64,000 nt of DNA from Puniceibacterium confluentis. Its GTDB lineage: Bacteria; Pseudomonadota; Alphaproteobacteria; Rhodobacterales; Rhodobacteraceae. Position numbers and translations under genes: made by a program. The notes beneath the pieces were generated by a model. It made no database searches. It saw only the letters and a program-made list of their open reading frames with translations, and was not told the DNA's origin. The stretch lies in assembly GCF_007923445.1 (NCBI RefSeq), contig NZ_VOJI01000009.1, forward strand, positions 144,722-208,721. Direction: 5' to 3'. Below, piece after piece: positions 28,678-39,171 of the stretch (positions are counted from its first letter, which is position 1; each line of letters begins with the position of its first letter).

Positions 28678-30714
28678 ATGCGCCCCGACCCACTCGTCGT
28701 CTTTACCCCGTCCGGCAAACGTGGCCGCTTTGCCAAGGGCACGCCCGTGCTCACCGCCGCACGCCAGCTCGGTGTCGATCTTGATTCGGTCTGCGGCGGA
28801 CGCGGCATCTGTTCGAAATGCCAGATCACCCCGTCGTATGGCGAATTCTCCAAACACGGTGTCACCGTGGCCCCGGACGCCCTGACCGAATGGAACTCGG
28901 TCGAGCAGCGGTATGACGACAAGCGCGGGTTGAAACCCGGTCGGCGTCTGGGCTGCCAGGCCTGTGTCATGGGCGACGTGGTGATCGACGTTCCCCCCGA
29001 AAGCCAGGTCCACCGGCAGGTCGTGCGCAAGGCCGCCTCGGCCCGCCCGATCATCATGGATGCCGCCACCCGGCTGTACTACATCGAGGTGGCGGAACCC
29101 GACATGCACGAACCCACCGGCGACCTTGAGCGCATCGCCCGCGCGCTTCGGGAACAGTGGCAGATCCCCGGCATCACGACCGACCTGTCCACCCTGTCGC
29201 GGCTTCAGCCGGTGTTGCGCAAGGGCGGGTGGAAAGTCACCGTTGCGCTGCACAAGACCAGCGAAACCGCACTGCCGCGTCTGGTGTCGATCTGGCCCGG
29301 CCTGCACGAAAAGGGTCTGTACGGCCTGGCCATCGACCTCGGATCGACCACCATCGCGGCGCATCTGACCGATCTCGAAACCGGGCTGGTCGTCGCCTCT
29401 TCCGGCATCATGAACCCGCAGATCCGCTATGGCGAGGATCTGATGAGCCGCGTGTCCTATGCCATGATGAACCCCGGCGGCGACCGTGAAATGACGGCTG
29501 CCGTGCGCGAGGCGATCGACACCCTGGCCATCGACATCGCCAGGGAGGCCGACGTCGATCCCGCGCTGATCCTGGAACTGGTGTTTGTCTGCAATCCGGT
29601 GATGCACCACCTGCTGCTGGGCATCGACCCGGTCGAGCTGGGCCAGGCGCCGTTTGCGCTGGCGACATCGGACGCGCTGAATCTCGAGGCACGCGAACTG
29701 GGGCTGTCCAGCCTGCCGCCCTCCTCCAATGTCTACATCCTGCCCTGCATCGCCGGCCATGTGGGCGCGGATGCCGCCGCCGTTGCCCTGTCCGAAGAAC
29801 CGGGCAAGTCCGAGGATCTCGTGCTCATCGTCGATGTCGGCACCAACGCCGAACTGCTGCTTGGCAACACCTCCCGGGTGCTGGCCTGCTCCTCTCCCAC
29901 CGGACCGGCCTTCGAGGGTGCGCAGATCTCAAGCGGCCAGCGCGCAGCCCCCGGTGCGATCGAAGCGATCCGCATTGACCCGGTGACCCGCGAGCCGCGC
30001 TTCCGCATCATCGGCTCGGAGCTGTGGTCGGACGAAGACGGCTTTGACCTGGCCGCCGCCGCCAGCGGCATCACCGGAATCTGCGGCTCGGGCATCATCG
30101 AGGCGGTGGCCGAACTGCGCCTTGCCGGTCTCATGGACCCGTCGGGACTGCTGGGTTCGGCGGAACAGACCGGCAGCCCCCGCATGATCCCCGAAGGGCG
30201 CACCCATGCCTATGTGATTCACGACGGCACCGCCGAGGGCGGGCCCCTGATCACCGTCACCCAGGGCGACATCCGCGCCATTCAACTGGCCAAATCCGCG
30301 CTGTATGCCGGGGCCCGTCTGCTGATGGATGAAATGGGCGTCGACACCGTGGACCGGGTGGTGCTTGCGGGGGCTTTCGGCGCACATATCTCGGCCAAAC
30401 ATGCCGTGGTGCTGGGGATGATCCCCGACGTGCCACTGGACAAGGTCACGTCGGCCGGCAACGCCGCGGGCACCGGGGCGCGCATCGCGCTGTGCAACCT
30501 CGCCGCCCGGGCCGAGATCGAACGTGTCGTGCGCCGGATCACCAAGGTCGAAACCGCAATCGAGCCGCGGTTCCAGGAACACTTTGTCGCCGCGAACGCG
30601 ATTCCGCACAAAACCGATCCGTTCTCTGAACTGGCCAAGATCGTCACACTGCCGAACGTATCCTTCAATGCCAGCGGCGATCGCGAAGGGCGCAGACGGC
30701 GGCGCAGCAGCTGA
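28678..30714 (+). CDS. Corrinoid-activating Fe-S ATPase (RACE/RamA-like, ASKHA domain)
   Basis: A 678-residue protein with an N-terminal 2Fe-2S ferredoxin domain (C39, C45, C48 in CGGRGICSKC and C93 in GCQAC), a linker, and a C-terminal ASKHA-type ATPase (LYGLAIDLGSTTIAAHL; VDVGTNAEL; AGAFGAHI). Proteins of this build use ATP to reduce Co(II) corrinoid back to Co(I) for corrinoid methyltransferases. Such partners are normally encoded alongside, but none is present here. CAGGA lies seven bases before the ATG at 28678. A tRNA-Gly follows. Confidence 0.9.
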   Translation: MRPDPLVVFTPSGKRGRFAKGTPVLTAARQLGVDLDSVCGGRGICSKCQITPSYGEFSKHGVTVAPDALTEWNSVEQRYDDKRGLKPGRRLGCQACVMGDVVIDVPPESQVHRQVVRKAASARPIIMDAATRLYYIEVAEPDMHEPTGDLERIARALREQWQIPGITTDLSTLSRLQPVLRKGGWKVTVALHKTSETALPRLVSIWPGLHEKGLYGLAIDLGSTTIAAHLTDLETGLVVASSGIMNPQIRYGEDLMSRVSYAMMNPGGDREMTAAVREAIDTLAIDIAREADVDPALILELVFVCNPVMHHLLLGIDPVELGQAPFALATSDALNLEARELGLSSLPPSSNVYILPCIAGHVGADAAAVALSEEPGKSEDLVLIVDVGTNAELLLGNTSRVLACSSPTGPAFEGAQISSGQRAAPGAIEAIRIDPVTREPRFRIIGSELWSDEDGFDLAAAASGITGICGSGIIEAVAELRLAGLMDPSGLLGSAEQTGSPRMIPEGRTHAYVIHDGTAEGGPLITVTQGDIRAIQLAKSALYAGARLLMDEMGVDTVDRVVLAGAFGAHISAKHAVVLGMIPDVPLDKVTSAGNAAGTGARIALCNLAARAEIERVVRRITKVETAIEPRFQEHFVAANAIPHKTDPFSELAKIVTLPNVSFNASGDREGRRRRRSS

Positions 30715-30772
30715 GAGCCACGTCGCCACTTGACGACCGTGTTGGGCCAGCGTAATCGGTGCGCATATGTGC

Positions 30773-30846
30773 GCGGGTATGGTGAAAAGGTATCACGAAA
30801 GCTTCCCAAGCTTCAGTTACGGGTTCGATTCCCGTTACCCGCTCCA
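30773..30846 (+). tRNA. tRNA-Gly (CCC)
   Basis: Cloverleaf with acceptor GCGGGTA/TACCCGC, T73 and an encoded CCA end. The anticodon loop TTCCCAA gives CCC at 30805-30807; the T-arm is CGGG-TTCGATT-CCCG. It follows the corrinoid activator by ~58 bases, on the same strand. Confidence 0.93.
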
Positions 30847-31434
30847 CGATTTTCCATAAAAATCAAAACGTTAAATTCCGCTGTTGCGACTTGGGCGCTG
30901 CTGGGAATGTCTGAGAAGGCTTGAGAGCGGTAACCCCGGAGTATCGCCCGGAGTGCCTTGCGGCGCGGCGTGATTACAATTTGAGTCAGGCCGGGAAAAA
31001 CAGCATACCGATGTGCATCCGCCCATCTGTCACAGCGGTGCCTGACGCTGTGGCGGAGCGGATCAATCGGCGGCCGTGGCGCGACGCAGTGGAATGCAGA
31101 GATCGCCATTGACCACGAGCCCGCCGTCGTCGCCCTCATGTCCAGGCAGGATGCCACACGATCTGGGAAGAGTTTCAAGGGCCCCGCCCCGGCAATTCAG
31201 CGCTTTTGCAAACACAACGCTGACCATTGGGGCATTCCGCAAGAATGGTTGCCGCGCCACGGCGTTCTAGCGCGATACAGAGCACCAATGCCGTCAGGGC
31301 AGACCGCGAATAGTCTGCGGCCCATGCCAGGTCTGCTTTGCGGGCCAGGCCGCCATCGGCAGGTTGTCGTGGATGAGTACCGGGAAGCAGCACAGTGGTA
31401 ATCTTCCTGAGAGAAACTCAGTGGAGGAGACATT
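30847..31434. other. Gene-free strip after tRNA-Gly
   Basis: About 590 bases with no coding frame I can support on either strand; frames are short and broken. The base composition is more even than in neighbouring genes. Lying directly 3' of a tRNA and leading into a broken gene, it looks like a decayed insertion zone, though I find no integrase remnant or repeated tRNA end. Confidence 0.5.
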
Positions 31435-31830
31435 ATGGGACGTAAGCGAGAATTGATATCCAACGGCAACACCATGGAGGATGTCGTCGGGTTTAGCCGC
31501 GCGGTCCGTGTGGGAAACTTCATCGTGGTCGGCGGTACAGCACCGGTCGACGCGGATGGTCGTAAGGTGGGTGTCGGCGATGTCTTTATGCAAACGAAAC
31601 AATGCTTAGAGATCATCAAGTCGGCGCTGGAACAAGCCGGTTCCAGTTGACATGACATCGTCAGAACCAGGGTCATCCTTACCGACTTCAATAACTGGAA
31701 TGACGCTGTCGAAGCGCGAAAACTCTACTGCCGCGATGCGCGACCGGTTGACACAATCATGGCAATCAACCGTTTCGTGAATCCTGAATGGCTTGTCGAG
31801 ATCAAGGTTGACGCAGTGGTCCCGGATTGA
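31435..31830 (+). pseudogene. RidA/YjgF-family gene broken by one in-frame TGA
   Basis: Codons 1-71 encode an N-terminal RidA-like half (FSRAVRVGNFIVVGGTAPVDADG). TGA at 31648-31650 interrupts it, and the same frame then continues with HDIVRTRVILTDFNNWNDAV, a RPVDTIMAINRFV segment and WLVEIKVDAVVPD before a stop at 31828. Together the pieces give ~131 residues, the full family length, with no frameshift. Family members normally have a residue such as Leu or Trp at the TGA, so one base change (TTG or TGG to TGA) explains it. A strong GGAGGAG site remains, suggesting a recent mutation. RidA proteins hydrolyse reactive enamines/imines. Confidence 0.88.
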
Positions 31831-32205
31831 CTCCTGACGCGACCCAAAGGGCCCCGGTTAGCCTTCCGGACCGTTTCACCTGTGACACCTGCCGCAAACG
31901 CATTGCCCTCCGCCGACGCGCCCGTGTTCACCTTGGACCGTGCCGCAGGGGTCAGCTGGGGCTCACTCATGAGCGATTTTGCTTGGCGCAGGGCCCCATT
32001 ATGCATTCCCAAGCCGTTTGCCCGCTGTAAACCGCGCAGCCGAAAACTTGGCGCAGGGGCTGGTGTGTAGTGGCTCGGATGGCAGCTTCGACAAGGCACT
32101 TCACTGGTCGATCCGTGTCCCTATCCGTGGCAGCGACAGAGATGCCACCGAAGGTCAGACGGTCCGCGGCACAGCCACGATCCGGGGGCCGCGGTCCGGC
32201 CGTGA
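31831..32205. other. Gene-free segment before the ABC-F gene
   Basis: 375 bases with no supported gene on either strand; probably the rest of the decayed strip that follows tRNA-Gly. Confidence 0.5.
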
Positions 32206-34032
<1,827 letters not shown>

Positions 34033-34134
34033 GCGCAGCGGGCTAGGCCGGTGGCGTGGAAAGGTCAAGCACCTGACCCTTGTCTGAGTGAAAATACGCG
34101 CACCCTGAGCGCCCTTTCGGAAGGCCGCGGCCGC

Positions 34135-34866
34135 CTAGCCCGCCACCGCGCGCAGCAGTCGCTTGCGTGCCGGGGGAATCGCCGCGATCTCGACCCCGGT
34201 GAAGACGTGCAAGGTGTTCATCTGCATATCCACAACCGCATGGTCGCTGACCCATCCACCCATCATCAGATAGGTGCGCAGCAGCGGGGGCATCCGCAGC
34301 ATGGCCTTTCTCGGGTCGGGTGTGCACAGCGGTCCCTGTGCGAAGCGAAAGACCTCGGGCGCCTTCACCCGCGGCTGCCAGCGCGGTGGCGCCAGATGCC
34401 GGGCATTCAACGTTGCGAAGGCATCAAGGTATTCCTGCGAGTCGGTGCCGGGAAAAGAGGCACAGCCGAACAGCAGTTCGGCGCCGGTGTGATCGACATA
34501 GGCCGTCATCGCCCCCCAGGCGATGCGCAGGATGTCGGGGTCGGTCAGCCCGGGACGGATGCAGAACCGCCCCATCTCGATCATCGGGCCGGAAAACCCG
34601 GCCAGGGCTGACAATTCGTAAAACTGCGCCGCATAGCTGCGCCCGATTTCGGATCCTGACCGCAGTGGCATAAAGCGAAAGCAGCAGACCAGTTGGCCGC
34701 TGCGCACCTCTTCGACCAGCATGTGACCACACAGGGAGTCGAAGCTGTCGCAGTCTGATCCCGCCACGCCATGAAACGCCAGATGCCGCAGCGCCTGCGC
34801 CGCCGCGACATCCTCGGGCGCGGCGGCGATCCGGCTTTGGTAGCGCCCCCTGCACAGAGTGATCAT
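34135..34866 (-). CDS. olsB: Ornithine/glutamine lipid N-acyltransferase, OlsB-like
   Basis: GNAT-type acyltransferase of 243 residues related to OlsB, which attaches a 3-hydroxy fatty acid from ACP to an amino acid for phosphorus-free membrane lipids. Supporting segments are RYQSRIAAAPEDVAAAQALRHLAF at the N-terminus, SFDSLCGHMLVEE, IEMGRFCIRPG and LLFGCASFPGTD. Roseobacters also have a glutamine-lipid counterpart (GlsB), so the amino acid is not certain. No olsA O-acyltransferase is adjacent. Such lipids are often made under phosphate limitation; I see no Pho box here. Confidence 0.82.
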   Translation of the reverse strand: MITLCRGRYQSRIAAAPEDVAAAQALRHLAFHGVAGSDCDSFDSLCGHMLVEEVRSGQLVCCFRFMPLRSGSEIGRSYAAQFYELSALAGFSGPMIEMGRFCIRPGLTDPDILRIAWGAMTAYVDHTGAELLFGCASFPGTDSQEYLDAFATLNARHLAPPRWQPRVKAPEVFRFAQGPLCTPDPRKAMLRMPPLLRTYLMMGGWVSDHAVVDMQMNTLHVFTGVEIAAIPPARKRLLRAVAG

Positions 34867-34937
34867 GGCACGTCTCCGACCGCGTCCGAGTTTTGTGCGC
34901 CCTCGTGGACCACTCCCGTAACGCTGCCGTGACGGTG

Positions 34938-35402
34938 CTAGCGGCCAGCGCTCAGAAAATCTTCGGCGGACACCCGCCCAAGGTTGCCAAAAAGTTTGCG
35001 GATAAAGCTGATATCGCCCGAACTGGACTGCGTGACCCGGCTTGAGATCGGGACGACATTGCCGTCTGCAAGCCCGAAGCGTTCGATATTGGACACGACA
35101 CCGGCCGGATCGAACGAGATCGCCAGCACGTCGCGGCTGATCTCTTCCGGGGCGCGATAGGCAAAATGCCGGACGTTGGACCGGATGTAGTAATAGCCAC
35201 TGTCGCTGGAGACGCCCGAGATGGTCGGAACCCCCACCAGATCCTCGACAGAGGCACGGGTGTCGACGCCGACCACGATCTGCTGAAGGTCTTCCTCAAG
35301 CGGGACATAGCCGTGGCTGCGATACTGCGCGGTGCAAGCTGACAGCGCCGCTACAGCCCCTGCCAGAAGCCCGAACCTCAGCTTCATTCCAATGCCGCTC
35401 AT
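34938..35402 (-). CDS. bamE: Outer-membrane assembly lipoprotein BamE/SmpA family
   Basis: A 154-residue lipoprotein with a short signal and lipobox (AALSAC, Cys ~23) and the SmpA/OmlA fold: YVPLEEDLQQIVVGVDTRASVEDLVGVPTI, then DSGYYYIRSNV. BamE is part of the BAM complex inserting outer-membrane proteins. The ATG at 35402 has GAGGGG six bases upstream; an internal ATG at 35387 is possible. Confidence 0.88.
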   Translation of the reverse strand: MSGIGMKLRFGLLAGAVAALSACTAQYRSHGYVPLEEDLQQIVVGVDTRASVEDLVGVPTISGVSSDSGYYYIRSNVRHFAYRAPEEISRDVLAISFDPAGVVSNIERFGLADGNVVPISSRVTQSSSGDISFIRKLFGNLGRVSAEDFLSAGR

Positions 35403-35489
35403 GCCGCCCCTCTTGCCTTGGCCTGTAGTGCCTTCTATCTCGCTTACATCAGGAATGTCAGCCCATCAAGTAAAGGACACCGCAACGCC

Positions 35490-36059
35490 ATGGCCCCATC
35501 CGATCCCAAAAAGGCCGCTGGAACCGGTGACTTCCGTGTATCCGGCCTGTCGACGCGCGCGCCGACACACTTTTCCCTGCGCCCCGAAGCGCCCGAGCGT
35601 GAATCGATTGCCCGCACGCTGGAAATCGACGGCATTCGCAAGTTGAGTTTTGAGGGGCACATCGCGCCGCTGGGCAAGCGTGGCTGGCGGATGAAAGCCA
35701 CCTTGGGGGCAACCGTCGTGCAGTCCTGCGTTGTGACGCTGGCGCCGGTGGTGACGCGGATCGACGAAGAGATCCTGCGCACTTATGTGCCGCCCGACCA
35801 GATCAAGGTGCCCGAGGAAGGCTCCGAAATCGAGATGCCCGAAGACGACACCACCGAGCCTCTGGGCGATGTCATCTCGGCCCGGGCCGCGATGATCGAG
35901 GCACTGACGCTTGCGCTGCCGCTCTATCCCCGCGCGGACGGTGCCGAGCTTGGCGAGGCGGTCTTTGCCGAGGATGGTGCCGAGCCGCTGCGCGACGCGG
36001 ATCTGAAACCCTTTGCCGGGCTGGCAGGGCTGCGCGACAAACTGGACGGGAAAGACTGA
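35490..36059 (+). CDS. yceD: YceD/DUF177 family protein
   Basis: A 189-residue YceD-family protein, associated in other bacteria with 23S rRNA accumulation and usually encoded beside rpmF, as here. It has the central SFEGHIAPLGKRGWRMKATL and C-V-V-T-L segments, then an acidic stretch. One Cys of the family's pair is visible. It precedes rpmF by 400 bases. Confidence 0.85.
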   Translation: MAPSDPKKAAGTGDFRVSGLSTRAPTHFSLRPEAPERESIARTLEIDGIRKLSFEGHIAPLGKRGWRMKATLGATVVQSCVVTLAPVVTRIDEEILRTYVPPDQIKVPEEGSEIEMPEDDTTEPLGDVISARAAMIEALTLALPLYPRADGAELGEAVFAEDGAEPLRDADLKPFAGLAGLRDKLDGKD

Positions 36060-36458
36060 AGTCCGGAGCCACCGGGCCGGCTGCCAACCGGCAGACCGGC
36101 CGGGCACCGGTCCCGGACAGGCGGAATCACCGCGACGGCTGGAATCACGGGGAAGGCCCCGAGCTGTCCTGGGGCCATCGCCCTGCCCGGCAGGGCCGGA
36201 ACCTTGCGAATTCAGACGTTTCGGGGTGGCGAAAATTGCGCCGCCCCAAGGTGGCGGACCCCGAGTCGCGCCGAATCCATCCGTAACCGGACCATCCTGC
36301 GCCACAAACCGCTTGCGCTGATAAATTTTCCTCGTATTTTCGCGCCTTCATCAGGATTCAGGGTTGTGTCCGATGGGGCCTTGCGACTATGAGGCCGGAC
36401 ACTCCGATAACCGGGGCATGTGCGCCATGCCCGCTTCAGAACAGATTGAGGTTGAGAC
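36060..36458. other. Intergenic segment between yceD and rpmF
   Basis: No gene seen. The 3' half is AT-richer (about 36310-36360) and probably contains the rpmF-plsX-fabH promoter; a TTGCGC and a TATTTT near 36314-36340 are possible elements, but I give them little weight. Confidence 0.45.
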
Positions 36459-36665
36459 ATGGCCGTCCAACAGAATAAAGTATCGAAATCGCGTCGCAAC
36501 AACCGCCGCGCCCACGACGCCCTTGTGGCGGGGAACCCGAACGAATGCGACAACTGTGGCGAGCTCAAGCGCCCGCATCACGTCTGCCCGTCCTGCGGCC
36601 ACTACGCGACCCGCGAAGTGATTGCGGCTGCGGACGAAATCGAGCTGGACGAAGACGCGGCATAA
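36459..36665 (+). CDS. rpmF: 50S ribosomal protein L32
   Basis: L32, 68 residues, beginning [20 protein letters not shown]. It keeps the zinc-ribbon form with two Cys pairs (CDNC and CPSC). TTGAGG lies upstream of the ATG. The rpmF-plsX-fabH order is conserved and couples ribosome and membrane-lipid synthesis. Confidence 0.98.
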   Translation: MAVQQNKVSKSRRNNRRAHDALVAGNPNECDNCGELKRPHHVCPSCGHYATREVIAAADEIELDEDAA

Positions 36666-36687
36666 GCTTCAGGCCAAGGCCCTCCTC

Positions 36688-37794
36688 ATGACCTCATCGC
36701 AGGATCAAAAGAAGGCGGGCGCTGGTCCCTTCGTGCTTTCCATTGACGCCATGGGTGGCGATCGGGGTCCGGCGACGGTTGTCGCCGGCATCGCCGATTC
36801 CGCCGCGTTGAATCCTGACATCAGGTTTATCCTGCACGGCCCAGCGGCCGAGCTGGAGCGGCTGGTGGCCAAGCGCAAGGGTCTGTCCGAGGTTTGCGAA
36901 ATCCGCGACGCCGCGGATGTTGTCAGCATGGACGACAAGCCCAGCCAGGTCATGCGCAACGGCAAGAAGACGTCGATGTGGTCGACCCTGGATTCGGTGC
37001 GCAACGGCGAGGCCACGGTCGCGGTGAGCTGCGGCAACACCGGCGCGCTGATGGCCCTGTCGATGATCCGGCTGCGCAAGCTGCCCGGTGTCAACCGCCC
37101 GGCAATCGCGATTCTGTGGCCGTCACGCAACCCGCAGGGGTTCAACGTGATGCTGGATGTCGGGGCCGACATCCGTGCCGACGCCCGTGACCTGCTGCAA
37201 TTCGCGCTGATGGGCGCCTCTTACGCCCGCAACGGTCTGGCGCTGGACAGGCCACGTGTCGGCCTGCTCAATGTCGGCACCGAAGAGCACAAGGGCCGTT
37301 CCGAGCTGAAGGAAGCGCACGAGCTGATCAGCCAGGCTGCCGATGGCGCCCAGTTCGAATTTGTCGGCTTTGTCGAAGGCGGCGACATTCCCGGCAAGAA
37401 GGCCGATGTCATCGTCACCGACGGCTTTACCGGCAATGTCGCGCTCAAGACCGGCGAAGGTACCGCCAGCCTGATCGGCGATCTGCTGAAAGAGGCGTTC
37501 GCCTATTCCCCCCTGTCGCGGCTCGCGTCCTTGCTGGCCCTGACATCGCTGCGCCGCCTGCAGAAACGCATTGACCCGCGCCGGGTCAACGGCGGTGTGT
37601 TCCTGGGGCTGAATGGCACCGTGGTAAAGTCGCACGGCTCCGCGGATGCCACCGGGGTGTCCGCAGCGGTCAAGCTTGCATTCAAACTGGCGCAGATCGG
37701 ATTCACCGACAAACTGGCCGCACGGGTTGCATCCACCGCCGCGCTTGACCACGATGCCGACGGATTCGGGGCAAAGGACGGAACGACTCAATGA
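36688..37794 (+). CDS. plsX: Phosphate acyltransferase PlsX
   Basis: Makes acyl-phosphate from acyl-ACP for phospholipid synthesis, 368 residues. Signature segments are VLSIDAMGGDRGP, SCGNTGALMALSMIRL, and VIVTDGFTGNVALKTGEG. The ATG at 36688, 22 bases after rpmF, begins MTSSQDQKK. Its stop overlaps the fabH start as ATGA, indicating coupled translation. Confidence 0.97.
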   Translation: MTSSQDQKKAGAGPFVLSIDAMGGDRGPATVVAGIADSAALNPDIRFILHGPAAELERLVAKRKGLSEVCEIRDAADVVSMDDKPSQVMRNGKKTSMWSTLDSVRNGEATVAVSCGNTGALMALSMIRLRKLPGVNRPAIAILWPSRNPQGFNVMLDVGADIRADARDLLQFALMGASYARNGLALDRPRVGLLNVGTEEHKGRSELKEAHELISQAADGAQFEFVGFVEGGDIPGKKADVIVTDGFTGNVALKTGEGTASLIGDLLKEAFAYSPLSRLASLLALTSLRRLQKRIDPRRVNGGVFLGLNGTVVKSHGSADATGVSAAVKLAFKLAQIGFTDKLAARVASTAALDHDADGFGAKDGTTQ

Positions 37795-38762
37795 CTGTAC
37801 GTGCCGTGGTCGCAGGTGTCGGCCACTATTTGCCCGACCGGATCGTGCCCAACTCGGAATTCGAAGTGTCGCTGGACACCTCGGACGAGTGGATCAGGTC
37901 ACGTTCGGGGATCGAGCGGCGCCATATCGCCGCCCCCGGTCAGACCACCTCGGACATGGCGATCCGCGCTGCCCGCGCCGCGCTGGCCGATGCCGGGCTC
38001 GAGCCGGACGACCTCGACGCCATCATCGTTGCGACCTCGACCGCCGATTTCACCTTTCCGTCCGCCGCCACGATGGTGCAGGCCGAACTTGGCATGACCA
38101 AGGGCTTCGCCTTTGATGTGCAGGCGGTCTGCGCCGGCTTCATCTACGCCCTGTCCAACGCCAATGCCCTTATCCTGTCGGGCCAGGCCAGGCGGGTGCT
38201 GATCATCGGCGCCGAGACGTTTTCGAAAATCATGGACTGGACGGACCGCAGCACATGTGTGCTGTTCGGGGATGGCGCCGGTGCCCTGATCCTCGACACC
38301 GCAGAGGGTGACGGCACGACGTCCGACCGCGGCGTGCTGTCGACCGATCTCAATTCCGACGGCCGGTACCGCGACATCCTTTATGTCGATGGCGGCGTGT
38401 CGACGCAGACCACCGGCTTTCTGCGCATGGAAGGCAAGGAAGTCTTTCGTCATGCGGTCGAAAAGCTGGCCGCGACAGCCACAACGGCGCTGGAAAAGGT
38501 CGGCCTGACTGGCGCGGACGTGGATTGGGTCGTGCCGCACCAGGCCAATATCCGCATCATCGCCGGCACCGCCAAAAAACTGGGCCTGCCGATGGATCGG
38601 GTTGTGGTGACCGTTCAGGATCACGGCAACACCTCGGCGGCATCGATTCCCCTGGCTCTGTCGGTGGGCAAGGAACGCGGCCAGATCAAGCGCGGCGATC
38701 TGGTGGTGACCGAGGCGATTGGCGGCGGTCTGGCCTGGGGCGCTGTCGTCCTGCGCTGGTAG
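37791..38762 (+). CDS. fabH: Beta-ketoacyl-ACP synthase III
   Basis: KAS III initiates fatty acid synthesis by condensing acetyl-CoA with malonyl-ACP, 323 residues. Catalytic triad motifs: FDVQAVCAGFIYAL (Cys), VVPHQANIRII (His) and VQDHGNTSAASIPLAL (Asn). TSDEWIRSRSGIERRHIA is the usual N-terminal motif. Confidence 0.98.
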   Translation: MTVRAVVAGVGHYLPDRIVPNSEFEVSLDTSDEWIRSRSGIERRHIAAPGQTTSDMAIRAARAALADAGLEPDDLDAIIVATSTADFTFPSAATMVQAELGMTKGFAFDVQAVCAGFIYALSNANALILSGQARRVLIIGAETFSKIMDWTDRSTCVLFGDGAGALILDTAEGDGTTSDRGVLSTDLNSDGRYRDILYVDGGVSTQTTGFLRMEGKEVFRHAVEKLAATATTALEKVGLTGADVDWVVPHQANIRIIAGTAKKLGLPMDRVVVTVQDHGNTSAASIPLALSVGKERGQIKRGDLVVTEAIGGGLAWGAVVLRW

Positions 38763-38858
38763 GCTGTTAAGCCCCTGTAAATGCGTGCTTGCAAGTCATT
38801 GATATTGACTCGGAAAATCGCACCAGCCTATGCTGCCCAAAACCAGGAGGGACTCGGC

Positions 38859-39161
38859 ATGGGCGACAAGACCCTTACACGCATGGATCTGAGCGAAGCG
38901 GTGTTCCGAGAGGTGGGCCTGTCGCGGAATGAAAGCGCCGAACTGGTCGAGGCGGTGCTGGGGCACATGTCCGACGCGCTGGTGGCCGGAGAGCAGGTCA
39001 AGATCTCATCTTTCGGCACTTTTTCGGTGCGTGACAAGGCCGCCCGCGTCGGCCGCAATCCCAAGACCGGCGAAGAAGTCCCGATCCAGCCCCGCCGGGT
39101 GCTGACCTTCCGCCCGTCACACCTGATGAAAGAGCGGGTTGCCGCAGGCAACAAACGCTGA
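38859..39161 (+). CDS. ihfA: Integration host factor subunit alpha
   Basis: HU/IHF-family DNA-bending protein, 100 residues. It carries [33 protein letters not shown], the DNA-wrapping arm with its RNPKTG turn. CAGGAGG precedes the ATG at 38859; the open frame upstream to 38781 is not part of the protein. It lies between fabH and the MerR gene, the usual order in this group. Confidence 0.96.
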   Translation: MGDKTLTRMDLSEAVFREVGLSRNESAELVEAVLGHMSDALVAGEQVKISSFGTFSVRDKAARVGRNPKTGEEVPIQPRRVLTFRPSHLMKERVAAGNKR

Positions 39162-39171
39162 GGAACACGTC

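Noticed and set aside
30847-31434. Remnant integrase or transposase after tRNA-Gly
   Set aside because: Short frames on both strands were read and none resembled recombinase motifs; reported only as gene-free.
31648-31650. TGA in the ridA-type gene as selenocysteine
   Set aside because: RidA proteins are not known selenoproteins, the residue is not catalytic, and I see no SECIS-like hairpin immediately after it.
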